From Bdellovibrio sp. 22V (GTDB lineage: Bacteria; Bdellovibrionota; Bdellovibrionia; Bdellovibrionales; Bdellovibrionaceae): a DNA stretch of 64,000 nucleotides. A program made the translations under genes and the position numbers. Where the stretch lies: positions 2,356,001-2,420,000 of the forward strand of contig NZ_CP125854.1 of assembly GCF_030169785.1 (NCBI RefSeq). The letters run 5' to 3'. The notes beneath the pieces were generated by a model that ran no database searches, was not told the origin of the DNA, and was given only the letters and a program-made list of their open reading frames with translations. The stretch's first letter is position 1. Every line of letters begins with the position of its first letter. Positions 8,805-16,723 of this stretch are shown piece after piece.

Positions 8805-9281
8805 ATGACGACTGAGAAAAAACCTTTCATTAAAGCCAGTGCCGCTCCATTAAGAACAACCCCTTCAAGCTATCCTCCCGAATTCGCCAAGAGAGTCGAA
8901 AAACGTGAAAAGCGCCCCCTCGGAGATCTTTTTGGAATTAAAAAGTTCGGCGTAAATCTCACCACACTTCTGCCGGGCGCCGAATCCGCCCTTCTTCATC
9001 GCCATACGAAACAAGAAGAGTTCGTCTATGTGATATCGGGGACACCGACGCTTGTTCTTGATAAAACAGAGTACCTGCTTTCCCCGGGAGATTGCGCGGG
9101 ATTTGCGCCATCGGGAGAAGCGCACAAGCTTATTAATAAATCCTCAGAGCCTGTTGTTTATCTGGAAATGGGCGATCGGATCAGCGATGACGAGGCATTT
9201 TACCCCGAAGATGATTTACAAGCCGTGATGGGTGAAGATGGTAAATGGAAATTCCAACATAAAAACGGGACGCCTTATTAA
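8805..9281 (+). CDS. cupin-domain protein
   Basis: A 158-residue cytoplasmic protein with one cupin barrel. Motif 1 is the metal-binding LLHRHTKQEEFVYVISG (His, His, Glu), and motif 2 begins LSPGDCAGFAPSGEAHKLIN (final His). It continues into VVYLEMGDRISDDEAFYPEDD, a tail seen in small cupins of unclear role. It may bind a divalent metal and a small molecule, but no reaction can be given. It is a single-gene unit. Confidence 0.82.
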   Translation: MTTEKKPFIKASAAPLRTTPSSYPPEFAKRVEKREKRPLGDLFGIKKFGVNLTTLLPGAESALLHRHTKQEEFVYVISGTPTLVLDKTEYLLSPGDCAGFAPSGEAHKLINKSSEPVVYLEMGDRISDDEAFYPEDDLQAVMGEDGKWKFQHKNGTPY

Positions 9282-9374
9282 CGGCCGACATGGATTTCCG
9301 CGATTTTGAATGATAGTTATCAAAATCAGAAAAGTTTTTTTCAGTTCCTTGAGACATTTGGTTAGCCTGGGTCC

Positions 9375-10028
9375 ATGAAAAAACTATTACTCACATCAAT
9401 CATTTTATTGGCTGTTCTTGGTTGCTCTAGCGGAAGTGACGACTCAGGAAATCCCGGACAACCTGGAAATAATAAACCTGACACAAGTCTCGACGAGGCG
9501 TCCGTAGAAGAACGTAATTTGATTACGGAGAATCTGGACCTCATCAAGAGATATGCGGCGGAGTTCTCTGCCGACATTGATCTTAGTCGAATTCCGATTG
9601 TGGTGACTTCAAAACCAAATCTGATCGAGCCTTTGAAGTCGTCTTCTTGTGTGCAAGACGGAGGAAATGCACGCATCACGCTGCAGAAGTCTTTCTTCAC
9701 GCAAAGAGTTTACGAAAGAGACACCGGCTTTGCCTCGCCTCTTTTCAATCTCTTGATTCATGAAATCGGCCACTGTTATTTCAACCGCGATCACGAAGCG
9801 ATCGTCTTAAGAAAAGAAGGCTATAAAGCGCAATTCTCTGTGGAAACCGCACAGGGCGTTCGCACGGTGTCTTATCCATCTATTCAAGCGACGATGATGC
9901 ATAACGTGTATATGCCGATCCCGCACTTGCTTGAAAAATACTATGTGGGTGAAATCCTGGGCCGCTGGCGCGCTAAAACGCTTGATGAGCTTCGCGAAAA
10001 ATACGGTTTTGACCTAGTTCGCGATTAA
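9375..10028 (+). CDS. lipoprotein with HExxH metalloprotease-like motif
   Basis: A 217-residue lipoprotein (MKKLLLTSIILLAVLGCSSGSDD; lipobox VLGC) with a Gly/Pro/Asn-rich linker after the lipid anchor. Residues around 135-148 read IHEIGHCYFNRDHE. The HExxH motif plus a downstream His resembles the HELGHCxxxRDH signature seen in small periplasmic metallopeptidase-like proteins. Zinc binding and peptidase activity are inferred. It is monocistronic and its end faces the convergent acetyltransferase gene 12 bases away. Confidence 0.78.
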   Translation: MKKLLLTSIILLAVLGCSSGSDDSGNPGQPGNNKPDTSLDEASVEERNLITENLDLIKRYAAEFSADIDLSRIPIVVTSKPNLIEPLKSSSCVQDGGNARITLQKSFFTQRVYERDTGFASPLFNLLIHEIGHCYFNRDHEAIVLRKEGYKAQFSVETAQGVRTVSYPSIQATMMHNVYMPIPHLLEKYYVGEILGRWRAKTLDELREKYGFDLVRD

Positions 10029-10040
10029 TTAACCACTAAC

Positions 10041-10688
10041 TTAATAAAACAACTCGCCGGAAGAGAGGGAAGCCTCTCTTCTTGCATTTGTGGTTTTTGC
10101 TGGCTGATAAAGATAGGAATCTTCTTTTGCAAACTTCGCGAAAAATCTTTCCCGCTCACAAACCATGATCGCGGATCTTCTTTCGGGGAGATCTACGATT
10201 TCTCTTTGGACAAAGCAGTTGGCTTCGGCGTAGCGCAGAACCTTGATATTGCGAACGTCCGGTTCACCGATGACATTCATTGTTCTGGCGTCGCTAAAAA
10301 TCATTTTTGTGAAAGCGGCAATGGAAGCCGACGTATGCGTGCGCCCCAAGTATTCTTTTTCACCAATCAAAAAATGCAGGCCCTGATCGTAAGGAGACGT
10401 TTTGATATACTGACTTAAAACGTCTTCGTTCAGCCAATACTTCTCCCAATACCCTACGGGTTTTCCGTCGATACAACCGATGAAAAGCTCTTGATGTGTG
10501 TCTTCAAGTTCAGAAATAAGCTTGCGGGCTTTTTCGTCGCGGGTTTTATTCAAACCCCACCATTCCGCGATGTAAGGCGTATCCATCCATTTGCAATAGA
10601 TATCGAAATCTCTTTCAAATGAGAGAGGATGGAATGAGTAGTAGCTGCCGTTTTTCGAGTTATAGACCTCGAACCCTTCACTTCGCAT
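10041..10688 (-). CDS. siderophore-type GNAT acetyltransferase (IucB/RhbD-like)
   Basis: A 215-residue protein resembling the acetyltransferases that acylate N6-hydroxylysine or related hydroxamates in siderophore synthesis. Family features are MDTPYIAEWWGLN (the WW near residue 43), GYWEKYWLNEDVL, GLHFLIGEKEYLGRT, and the C-terminal VIGEPDVRNIKVLRYAEANCFV. No IucA/IucC-type synthetase, lysine monooxygenase or TonB receptor lies in the window, so it may act on another substrate or in a dispersed pathway. A hairpin at 10720-10746 separates it from the upstream khpA-like gene. Confidence 0.8.
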   Translation of the reverse strand: MRSEGFEVYNSKNGSYYSFHPLSFERDFDIYCKWMDTPYIAEWWGLNKTRDEKARKLISELEDTHQELFIGCIDGKPVGYWEKYWLNEDVLSQYIKTSPYDQGLHFLIGEKEYLGRTHTSASIAAFTKMIFSDARTMNVIGEPDVRNIKVLRYAEANCFVQREIVDLPERRSAIMVCERERFFAKFAKEDSYLYQPAKTTNARREASLSSGELFY

Positions 10689-10719
10689 GGGTTCTATTTT
10701 TAAAAGCCGACTCCCCCCA

Positions 10720-10753
10720 AGACAAGGAAGGGGAGTATTTTAGGCTCTAGTTG
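10720..10753 (-). terminator. terminator-like hairpin between the khpA-like and acetyltransferase genes
   Basis: ACTCCCC at 10720-10726 pairs with GGGGAGT at 10740-10746. On the minus strand the stem is followed a few bases later by CTTTTAAAAA. It lies after the KhpA-like gene and before the next gene on the same strand. Confidence 0.45.
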
Positions 10754-10821
10754 AAAGGGTAATGAGGTCTAAATGAAAACATATTGGGAATACCCAAAAG
10801 AAGAGGAATTGACTCCCCGCC

Positions 10822-11133
10822 TTATACAGGAATTTCCACGATCGAACGAATGCCGGTTCGTGCTGTCATCGCATGCACCACCGCACGCAGACCCATGATC
10901 GTTTTACCTTGGCTTCCGATCACTTGACCAAGATTTTCTTTCGCGCAGTTCACACGATACACCGTTGTCTTAGGACCGACGTATGTGCTCACAGTGACCG
11001 TCTCAGGCTTATCCACAAGAAGACGGACGATGTGCTCCACCAACAAACGAATCTCTTCACGATAAAGCTCTGGATCGATGTCAGCGCCTTTGCTACGGGT
11101 TTCATCATATTTGTAGGATTCCATGTCATTCAT
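10822..11133 (-). CDS. khpA: KH-domain RNA-binding protein (KhpA-like)
   Basis: A 103-residue protein whose C-terminal ~75 residues are a KH domain of the KhpA/YlqC type. The GxxG loop is IGSQGKTIMGLR, and the tail TARTGIRSIVEIPV is typical. KhpA usually works with KhpB/Jag in RNA binding linked to cell division or envelope control; no khpB is in the window. The family is normally about 76 residues, so the ~25-residue charged N-terminal part (YKYDETRSKGADIDPELY) is an extension. The gene starts three bases after the esterase stop, with GGGGGAC inside the esterase end serving as ribosome site, so translation is probably coupled. Confidence 0.85.
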   Translation of the reverse strand: MNDMESYKYDETRSKGADIDPELYREEIRLLVEHIVRLLVDKPETVTVSTYVGPKTTVYRVNCAKENLGQVIGSQGKTIMGLRAVVHAMTARTGIRSIVEIPV

Positions 11134-11136
11134 CGA

Positions 11137-12009
11137 TCAGTCCCCCATGATAAAATTTGCGGATGTTCCACGATCAAAGGCACAGTGACCTCCAAAAACC
11201 GGAACCCACCAGAACCAAAACGAATCGTGCTGAGCTAATTTATAAAGCTCTCGAGAGCCTTCTTGGAAACCATATCCATCAGCCATGCCGACAGACAGAT
11301 ACATTTTCGGTTTGATGCGACCTTTAAAATTGCGCATTAACAAAAGAGGATCATGCTGCTCCCAATCTTTTTGATTTATAAAAGCTCTTTGCGAGATCTT
11401 TTGCATTTTCCTGACAAAGAAAGGAATCGCTTTTGTTCTGAAAATATACCGCCACACTTCGCGATTGTCGGCAAAAGGACTGATCGTCGAAATAGCCGGA
11501 CAAAGCAGAACGACTTTATTAAAGAGCGTTGGGTTTTTAAGGGCCAACTGCAAAGCATTGAAACCGCCCATCGATTGTCCGATCAGGTGACGCTTTCCTT
11601 TTTTAAGACCACCGACTTTCTTTTCAAGATAAGGCATCGCGACTTTCGTGAAAAACGGCAGAAGCTTGTGGCGCCTGTTATTTACAAGAAGCCATTCCTT
11701 TCCAAAAGAGACCGTGATGACCATGGGATAGTATCCGTTGCGTTTCCAACGGTGCTGTATAATTCGCGTGCTGAAAAGTTGTCTGAACCAGCTTTTCTCC
11801 GATCCGCCGAGACCGTGCAGGTAATAAACAATGTCTTGAGTTTGCCGACGGTCGATATCGCGCAGACAATATTTGAAACTCACCCCTTTGAGAGTCTCAT
11901 GACCGCAAACGTAATCCACACTTTCGGTCTCGATGATTTCTGTTTCAGTTTCTTGAGAAAAGGCTAAGGACGTCCACACAAGGACGAACATAAAAGAAAT
12001 TATCTTCAT
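11137..12009 (-). CDS. exported alpha/beta-hydrolase esterase (esterase D-like)
   Basis: A 290-residue protein with a signal peptide (MKIISFMFVLVWTSLAFS, then QETET). It has the alpha/beta-hydrolase fold of the putative esterase/S-formylglutathione-hydrolase group: YYLHGLGGSEKSWF oxyanion region, nucleophile elbow GQSMGGFNALQLA, and a probable acid/His pair towards the end (SVGMADGYGF, FGGHCAF). The substrate is unknown; export points to periplasmic or external esters. The ATG directly abuts a 9-bp inverted repeat (see the regulatory entry at 12010), and the khpA-like gene follows three bases after the stop. Confidence 0.85.
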   Translation of the reverse strand: MKIISFMFVLVWTSLAFSQETETEIIETESVDYVCGHETLKGVSFKYCLRDIDRRQTQDIVYYLHGLGGSEKSWFRQLFSTRIIQHRWKRNGYYPMVITVSFGKEWLLVNNRRHKLLPFFTKVAMPYLEKKVGGLKKGKRHLIGQSMGGFNALQLALKNPTLFNKVVLLCPAISTISPFADNREVWRYIFRTKAIPFFVRKMQKISQRAFINQKDWEQHDPLLLMRNFKGRIKPKMYLSVGMADGYGFQEGSRELYKLAQHDSFWFWWVPVFGGHCAFDRGTSANFIMGD

Positions 12010-12039
12010 GAAGGACCCCGCTTATAAAAAGGGTCCTTC
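12010..12039 (-). promoter_or_regulatory. leader hairpin abutting the esterase start codon
   Basis: On the minus strand, GAAGGACCC and GGGTCCTTC form a perfect 9-bp stem with a 12-base loop, and the 3' arm ends exactly at the ATG. The only purine-rich candidate ribosome site (GCGGGG) lies at the loop/3'-arm junction, so a folded leader could hide it. The same leader string TAAGCGGGGTYYTTYATG precedes the exported-protein gene starting at 53125. Confidence 0.45.
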
Positions 12040-12054
12040 CGGCTTTAGATAAAA

Positions 12055-12453
12055 TCAATTTGCAATATCGAAATCTTCTTGCACTCTGTGCTTGGACACG
12101 AGCACTTGTTCACCTGTGCTCAGGCATTTGAGATAGAAGTGATTGTAACCTCTATTCGTCACCATGAACTTGCGCGGATCTGTCGGCGCAAGTTTTTTGG
12201 CCAACACAGAACCAACATCGAGATCTTCGTATTTCTTCATCAACTTAGAAGCCACGCGAGCGCGAATGGCGTGAAGATACAAAGCGGTTGCACACATAAA
12301 AACAACCACGGCTGTGGAAACAGTCCAATGCGCTCTTTTCTCCATCAGCCACGTAAAAGATATCGGAGCCAGAACCGACACAAGCACCATAGAGCCTGTT
12401 AGAAGTCGTTCTTGTTTCTGATACTTTTTGAATTCTTTTACGAAAGTTGACAT
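12055..12453 (-). CDS. membrane protein of unknown function
   Basis: A 132-residue protein with two membrane segments (LLTGSMVLVSVLAPISFTWL and WTVSTAVVVFMCATALYLHAI) after a short basic N-terminus (STFVKEFKKYQKQER). A soluble C-terminal half (KYEDLDVGSVLAKKLAPTDPRKFMV...) follows and ends in a compact beta-like KCLSTGEQVLVSKHRV. ATG 12453 has GAGG nine bases upstream. It precedes the esterase on the same strand with a 45-base gap. No known family. Confidence 0.65.
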   Translation of the reverse strand: MSTFVKEFKKYQKQERLLTGSMVLVSVLAPISFTWLMEKRAHWTVSTAVVVFMCATALYLHAIRARVASKLMKKYEDLDVGSVLAKKLAPTDPRKFMVTNRGYNHFYLKCLSTGEQVLVSKHRVQEDFDIAN

Positions 12454-12598
12454 AGATAAAAACCTCACTGACCGCTCCTTCATGGAATCACAAAAGCAGG
12501 ACGCATCCGAGTCCAGAATTGGTTAAATTTTTTTGTGGATTTAGTTTTGTTGATGACACTGTTTGGCGCCTGAGATGTGCTTACCTTAAGAGGTGCGT

Positions 12599-13276
12599 AT
12601 GATGATACTTAGCGTTTTATTTACTGTGGCTTTTGCCCAACAAGAACCGATGTGCAAAGACGTCGTGGAACGCGGAGGCAGTATTCAAGTACAGATGCGC
12701 CCTTCCAGTAATGGCGATTGTTATCTTTCTCTGCATAACTTCAAACAAGGCGGGCTTGTTTACCGCGATTATCTTTTTACCAAAGACTCCCTCATGGTTT
12801 TTAATTCCTTCGGCGATGGTCCGATTTCGCAAAGCACCGGCGCTCGCGAGTACTACTTTTTCCCGCGCAAGAATGTCATTCCACAGTTTTCCTGGAATTC
12901 TTCAGACCGACGTCTAGAAGTGACAGCCACGGATGGAAATGTTGTCTTTTTTGACTATGAAACAACTGCGATGACCGCAGCCTCCAAGGGCGTAGTGAAG
13001 GTGGCTGACAAAGTCCACCCCAGCAATAAAGGCGGCGTCGAGATTTCCAAATACCAAGGCCTCATGCTTGATGCGGGATTTAAGGTCGGCTCTGCGCCTA
13101 CGCAAAACCCCAATGCTTCTTCGACCTTCACCGATTCCTTGGGATCTACTTGCAAAGTAAAAAACAGCGAGGTCTTTGGTTATACCGCCGACCGCGATGT
13201 TTTCTTTAAATACACAGATGAAGAGTTAGCAAATTTTTTAAAGAAACGTTGCCCGAAAATTCAGTTTCAACCTTAA
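12599..13276 (+). CDS. exported protein of unknown function
   Basis: A roughly 225-residue secreted protein. The N-terminus (MMILSVLFTVAFA, then QQEPMC) is a short signal peptide. The ribosome site AAGAGG lies five bases before the paired ATGs at 12599 and 12602; the preceding GTG is less likely. The middle is beta-rich (DCYLSLHNFKQGGLVYRDYLF, YYFFPRKNVIPQFSW), with cysteines in MCKD, GDCY, STCKV and KKRCPK. No domain recognised. Confidence 0.7.
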   Translation: MMILSVLFTVAFAQQEPMCKDVVERGGSIQVQMRPSSNGDCYLSLHNFKQGGLVYRDYLFTKDSLMVFNSFGDGPISQSTGAREYYFFPRKNVIPQFSWNSSDRRLEVTATDGNVVFFDYETTAMTAASKGVVKVADKVHPSNKGGVEISKYQGLMLDAGFKVGSAPTQNPNASSTFTDSLGSTCKVKNSEVFGYTADRDVFFKYTDEELANFLKKRCPKIQFQP

Positions 13277-13305
13277 TAAGTCTTTCAAATCCACAGAAAG
13301 GATGA

Positions 13306-13713
13306 ATGATGAAAGAAATCACCACTTATTTAACTTTTGACGGCAACTGTCGCGAAGCTATGCAGTTTTATGCGCGTTGCCTGAATGGCGATCTTTTCAT
13401 GCAAACATTCGGTGAAGCCAAGATGGGCCCGGAAAGCTCGAAAGATCGCATTATGCACGCTCGCTTAGCCAAAGGTGGTGCGACTCTTATGGCGTCAGAC
13501 ACGATGCCAGACACCCCTTTTCAGCAAGGCAATAATTTTTCTGTTTCAGTCGGCTGCACGACGGTCGATGAGGCGGAAAAAGTTTTCGCCGCTCTCAGTG
13601 AGAAAGGCAAAGTCACCATGGCGTTGACGGAAACCTTTTGGGCGCATCGTTTTGGAATGCTCGTTGATAAATTCGGCATTCAATGGATGGTGAATCTCGA
13701 TAAGCCACACTAA
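13306..13713 (+). CDS. PhnB-like VOC-superfamily protein
   Basis: A 135-residue protein of the glyoxalase/bleomycin-resistance (VOC) fold, PhnB type. It has the usual ITTYLTFDGNCREAMQFYARCLNGDL start, SSKDRIMHARLAKGGATLMASD centre, and WAHRFGMLVDKFGIQWMVN end. Enzymatic activity is uncertain in this subgroup. Two adjacent ATGs (13306, 13309) follow AAAGGA; the second has the better spacing. It shares a bidirectional terminator with the convergent peptidase gene. Confidence 0.9.
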   Translation: MMKEITTYLTFDGNCREAMQFYARCLNGDLFMQTFGEAKMGPESSKDRIMHARLAKGGATLMASDTMPDTPFQQGNNFSVSVGCTTVDEAEKVFAALSEKGKVTMALTETFWAHRFGMLVDKFGIQWMVNLDKPH

Positions 13714-13718
13714 TTAAA

Positions 13719-13745
13719 AAGCCCCGTTTCCGGGGCTTCGTCTTT
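13719..13745. terminator. bidirectional intrinsic terminator
   Basis: AAGCCCCG-TTTC-CGGGGCTT (13719-13738) is flanked by A and T tracts on both sides and lies exactly between the convergent PhnB-like and M28 peptidase genes. Confidence 0.92.
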
Positions 13746-16661
13746 TTATTCTTTGAGTTTCGGCGTGATTTTGACTTCGATCACTTTGCCGTCCCGAAGA
13801 ATCTTCATCATCGTTTCCTTATTCGGCTTTACAGATTGAAGCGTGTAAACGTAATCGTAAAGATTTTCGATTTTAATGCCATCAAATTCCGTAATGATGT
13901 CTTTCTCTTTAAGACCGGCTTGTTCCGCAGGACTGTCTTTCGAAGCCCCGGTAATGCGAACGCCTTTAACACCTTCTTGAGAATAATCGGGGATTGTTCC
14001 CAAATAAACGCGGAAAGTACGGCCTTCCAGTTTGTTTTGCGCGCTTGCGACCTTCACGTATTTCACCATCGGAATTTTTGAATCCGACAAAAGATCGGCG
14101 TAAGTTTTTACCCCCGCCAAGACACGAACAACACCTTCGTAGTTAATCAAATCCGCGGTGTCTTTCGGACTGTGGTATTCCGCGTGAGAGCCCGTAAAAA
14201 AATTGATTGTGGGAACTCCGGCCATATAGAAAGCCAAAGAGTCGGTTGGCAAATAAGGATCCTCTTGCGCAATCATCGGAAGAGCCGCGCGAACACCGAC
14301 TTCTTCGGTCAATGGCGCCCAGTGATCACCGGAACCCAAACCTTGTACAAAAACGCGGTCTTTGAAACGACCGATCATATCCATATTGATATAAGCGGTG
14401 ATATTATGTTTCAACACCTCTTTGGTGAAATGAGAAGACCCCAGATTTCCCAGTTCTTCCCCGGACCACACGCCAAAGTACAAGTTCTTTTGCACTTGGC
14501 CCGGTGCTGTCTTAACAAGCTGTGAATAGTAATGCGCCATCTCCATCACGCCCGCAACACCAGAAGCATTGTCATCAGCACCAACATGCGGCCGAGCGAT
14601 GTCAGAGCCTTTCGCTAAAGAGCTTCCGAATTGTCCATGACCCAAATGATCTCCGTGCGCGCCAATCATAATACTTGCTGTGGCACCTTTCACTGGAAGT
14701 TTCGCGATAACATTTGTGCCTTGAGATTTTTTAAACTGCAAATCGACTTGCGCTTTAATGTACGCCGAAGGAATCACGATGCCTTCAAGCATATCGCCTT
14801 TATCCAGCTTCTTTTGCAAATCGCTTAAATCTTGCTTTGCGTATTTCAGAAGTTCCGCGGCGGCAGCCGTCGACATACGCAGAACCGCAAGATTGCTTTC
14901 AGACAAGGAACCTTCAAATTTGATGTTGCCGAATTTTTCGGGCAAACCACTTTCAGGTCCATTGACGAAAATGATTCCGACAGCTCCCTCGTTTTTCGCC
15001 ACAGTGACTTTGTGCTGTAGGCGCGAGTACAAGTTCAAGTACTGACGACGTTGCGGCTTGATATCACTGGGCAGATCTTTAAGAGCGATCACCCACTTCC
15101 CTTTTACATCAAGACCTTTGTAAGAGTTGTATTCAGACTCTTTATCACTCGCCGGAGCTTTGATTCCATAACCAACGAAGACAACAGGAGCTTCTCTGAA
15201 AGTTCCCGCCTTCGAGAAAGAAACCGGCTCAAAATCTTTAGAAACATCGTATTTCTTTTTATAAGAACCAACGACTTCAAGTAAATTGTTAGGTCCTAGA
15301 CCGACACCTGAAGTGAATTCGAAAGTTTGAAAGAAAGAACCTTGAGGTCCCGCACCGACAAGCCCCCAAGACTTAAAGAGTTGCGCGAGTTTTTCTGTGT
15401 AAACCTTTTCTTCCGGTGTGCCCGTGCCGCGACCTTGTAGATTTTCCGAAGACAAATAGTAAACCCATTTCTTTACATCCTCGACTTTCACTTCCGGAGA
15501 AAGCGCACCTGCCGCAGGATCTTGTGCAGGTAAACCTAGAAGTTTTCTTGCTAAAGTGTCGTCCCATTTCGCAATCAGGATTTGTGACTCGCCTTTTTCA
15601 TTTCTATGTGTCCAAGAAAGACTGCCCCCATCCGGAGTGAAAACCGGAAGACCGTCAAACCCGTCATCAAACGTCACACGCACCGGAGCATGCTTGCCTT
15701 GCGCATCGACAATAAAAAGTTCGAAGTTCGAGTAACCCAAAACACTGGATCCAAAAATAATATAATCTCCTGATGGATGGAAATACGGAGCCCAGGACAT
15801 GGATTTTAAACGCGTGATCTCTTTTTGATCTGTGCCATCCACATTCATCGTGTAGATTTCCGCTGTCGATCCATTCGGAGCAAAACGACGCCACGTGATC
15901 TTTTTACCATCAGCACTAAAGAACGGGCCGCCATCGTAACCCTTAGAGGTCGTCAGTCTTTTTACCTGCGTGCCATCGGCCTTCATGATGTAGATGTCCA
16001 TCATGTAGGAAGAATCTTGCTCGAAAAGTTTTTTATCTTCACCTTCGAGCTTGTCTGTATAACCCGCCCGGTTTGAGGCAAAGGCAATCCATTGGCCGTC
16101 CGGGGAGTAAGAACCTTCAGCGTCGTAACCTTTTTCTTTCGTCAAACGAACGACGTTTTTCCCTTGCAGATCCGAACTGAAAATATCGTAGTTTTCGTCA
16201 AAGCTCCAAGAGTAGCGCGCTTTTACGGCCTTCTTGCGGTTGTCATACTCGTCTTGCGTTTTCTTTTTTGTTTCCGGATCCAAGTGAGTTGAAGAATAAA
16301 GAACCTTCTTCATCGAAGGATGAATCCAACCGCAAGTCGTCTTCCCCAGGCCCGGCGAAACTCGCGTCGTTGTCCCTTTGACCAAGTCGAGGATGTACAT
16401 TTGGTAAAACGGATTTCCCGGCTCGCGTTCACTTTGAAAAATCATCTTCTTTCCGTCCGGGCTGAAGTAACCCTCCCCCGACTTCGGTCCCACGAACGTC
16501 ATCTGGCGCGCTTCTCCCAGAAGAGTGTTGGGCTCATTCACGAAAGAGCCTGAAGAAGCCATAGTCTCAGAGGGGGATTTTGTCGGTTTTGCTTCCTTAA
16601 ACTGGCAGGAAATAGCCGAGAAAATGCAGACACTTGTAAGAAGAACTTTCACTTTTTTCAT
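13746..16661 (-). CDS. TolB-propeller / M28 aminopeptidase / PDZ lipoprotein
   Basis: A 971-residue lipoprotein (MKKVKVLLTSVCIFSAISCQF, lipobox AISC). The order is: PD40/TolB-like beta-propeller repeats over about 50-370 (GYFSPDGKKMIFQSE, GSYSPDGQWIAFASN, FHPSGDYIIFGS); a PA-like insert (PVVFVGYGIKAP... VGIIFVNGPESG) at about 480-600; and the M28 zinc peptidase domain at about 650-870. Ligands are visible in GAHGDHLG, GADDNASGV, WSGEELGNLGS, INMDMIGR and EYHSPKDT, which gives the full co-catalytic set. A PDZ domain closes the protein (SPAEQAGLKEKDIITEFDG). It probably digests peptides in the periplasm or at the cell surface. The propeller-peptidase fusion is larger than ordinary M28 enzymes (about 500 residues). 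Confidence 0.93.
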   Translation of the reverse strand: MKKVKVLLTSVCIFSAISCQFKEAKPTKSPSETMASSGSFVNEPNTLLGEARQMTFVGPKSGEGYFSPDGKKMIFQSEREPGNPFYQMYILDLVKGTTTRVSPGLGKTTCGWIHPSMKKVLYSSTHLDPETKKKTQDEYDNRKKAVKARYSWSFDENYDIFSSDLQGKNVVRLTKEKGYDAEGSYSPDGQWIAFASNRAGYTDKLEGEDKKLFEQDSSYMMDIYIMKADGTQVKRLTTSKGYDGGPFFSADGKKITWRRFAPNGSTAEIYTMNVDGTDQKEITRLKSMSWAPYFHPSGDYIIFGSSVLGYSNFELFIVDAQGKHAPVRVTFDDGFDGLPVFTPDGGSLSWTHRNEKGESQILIAKWDDTLARKLLGLPAQDPAAGALSPEVKVEDVKKWVYYLSSENLQGRGTGTPEEKVYTEKLAQLFKSWGLVGAGPQGSFFQTFEFTSGVGLGPNNLLEVVGSYKKKYDVSKDFEPVSFSKAGTFREAPVVFVGYGIKAPASDKESEYNSYKGLDVKGKWVIALKDLPSDIKPQRRQYLNLYSRLQHKVTVAKNEGAVGIIFVNGPESGLPEKFGNIKFEGSLSESNLAVLRMSTAAAAELLKYAKQDLSDLQKKLDKGDMLEGIVIPSAYIKAQVDLQFKKSQGTNVIAKLPVKGATASIMIGAHGDHLGHGQFGSSLAKGSDIARPHVGADDNASGVAGVMEMAHYYSQLVKTAPGQVQKNLYFGVWSGEELGNLGSSHFTKEVLKHNITAYINMDMIGRFKDRVFVQGLGSGDHWAPLTEEVGVRAALPMIAQEDPYLPTDSLAFYMAGVPTINFFTGSHAEYHSPKDTADLINYEGVVRVLAGVKTYADLLSDSKIPMVKYVKVASAQNKLEGRTFRVYLGTIPDYSQEGVKGVRITGASKDSPAEQAGLKEKDIITEFDGIKIENLYDYVYTLQSVKPNKETMMKILRDGKVIEVKITPKLKE

Positions 16662-16723
16662 AGTGTGTGTACGCTAAAAGAAGGGCCTAGTTAAGTCAAC
16701 CCAACGGAAGGAAAAGCGACCTT

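Noticed and set aside
10773-10898. short plus-strand frame starting MKTYWEYPKEEEL
   Set aside because: It runs into the khpA-like gene on the opposite strand and has no ribosome site, so it is not supported.
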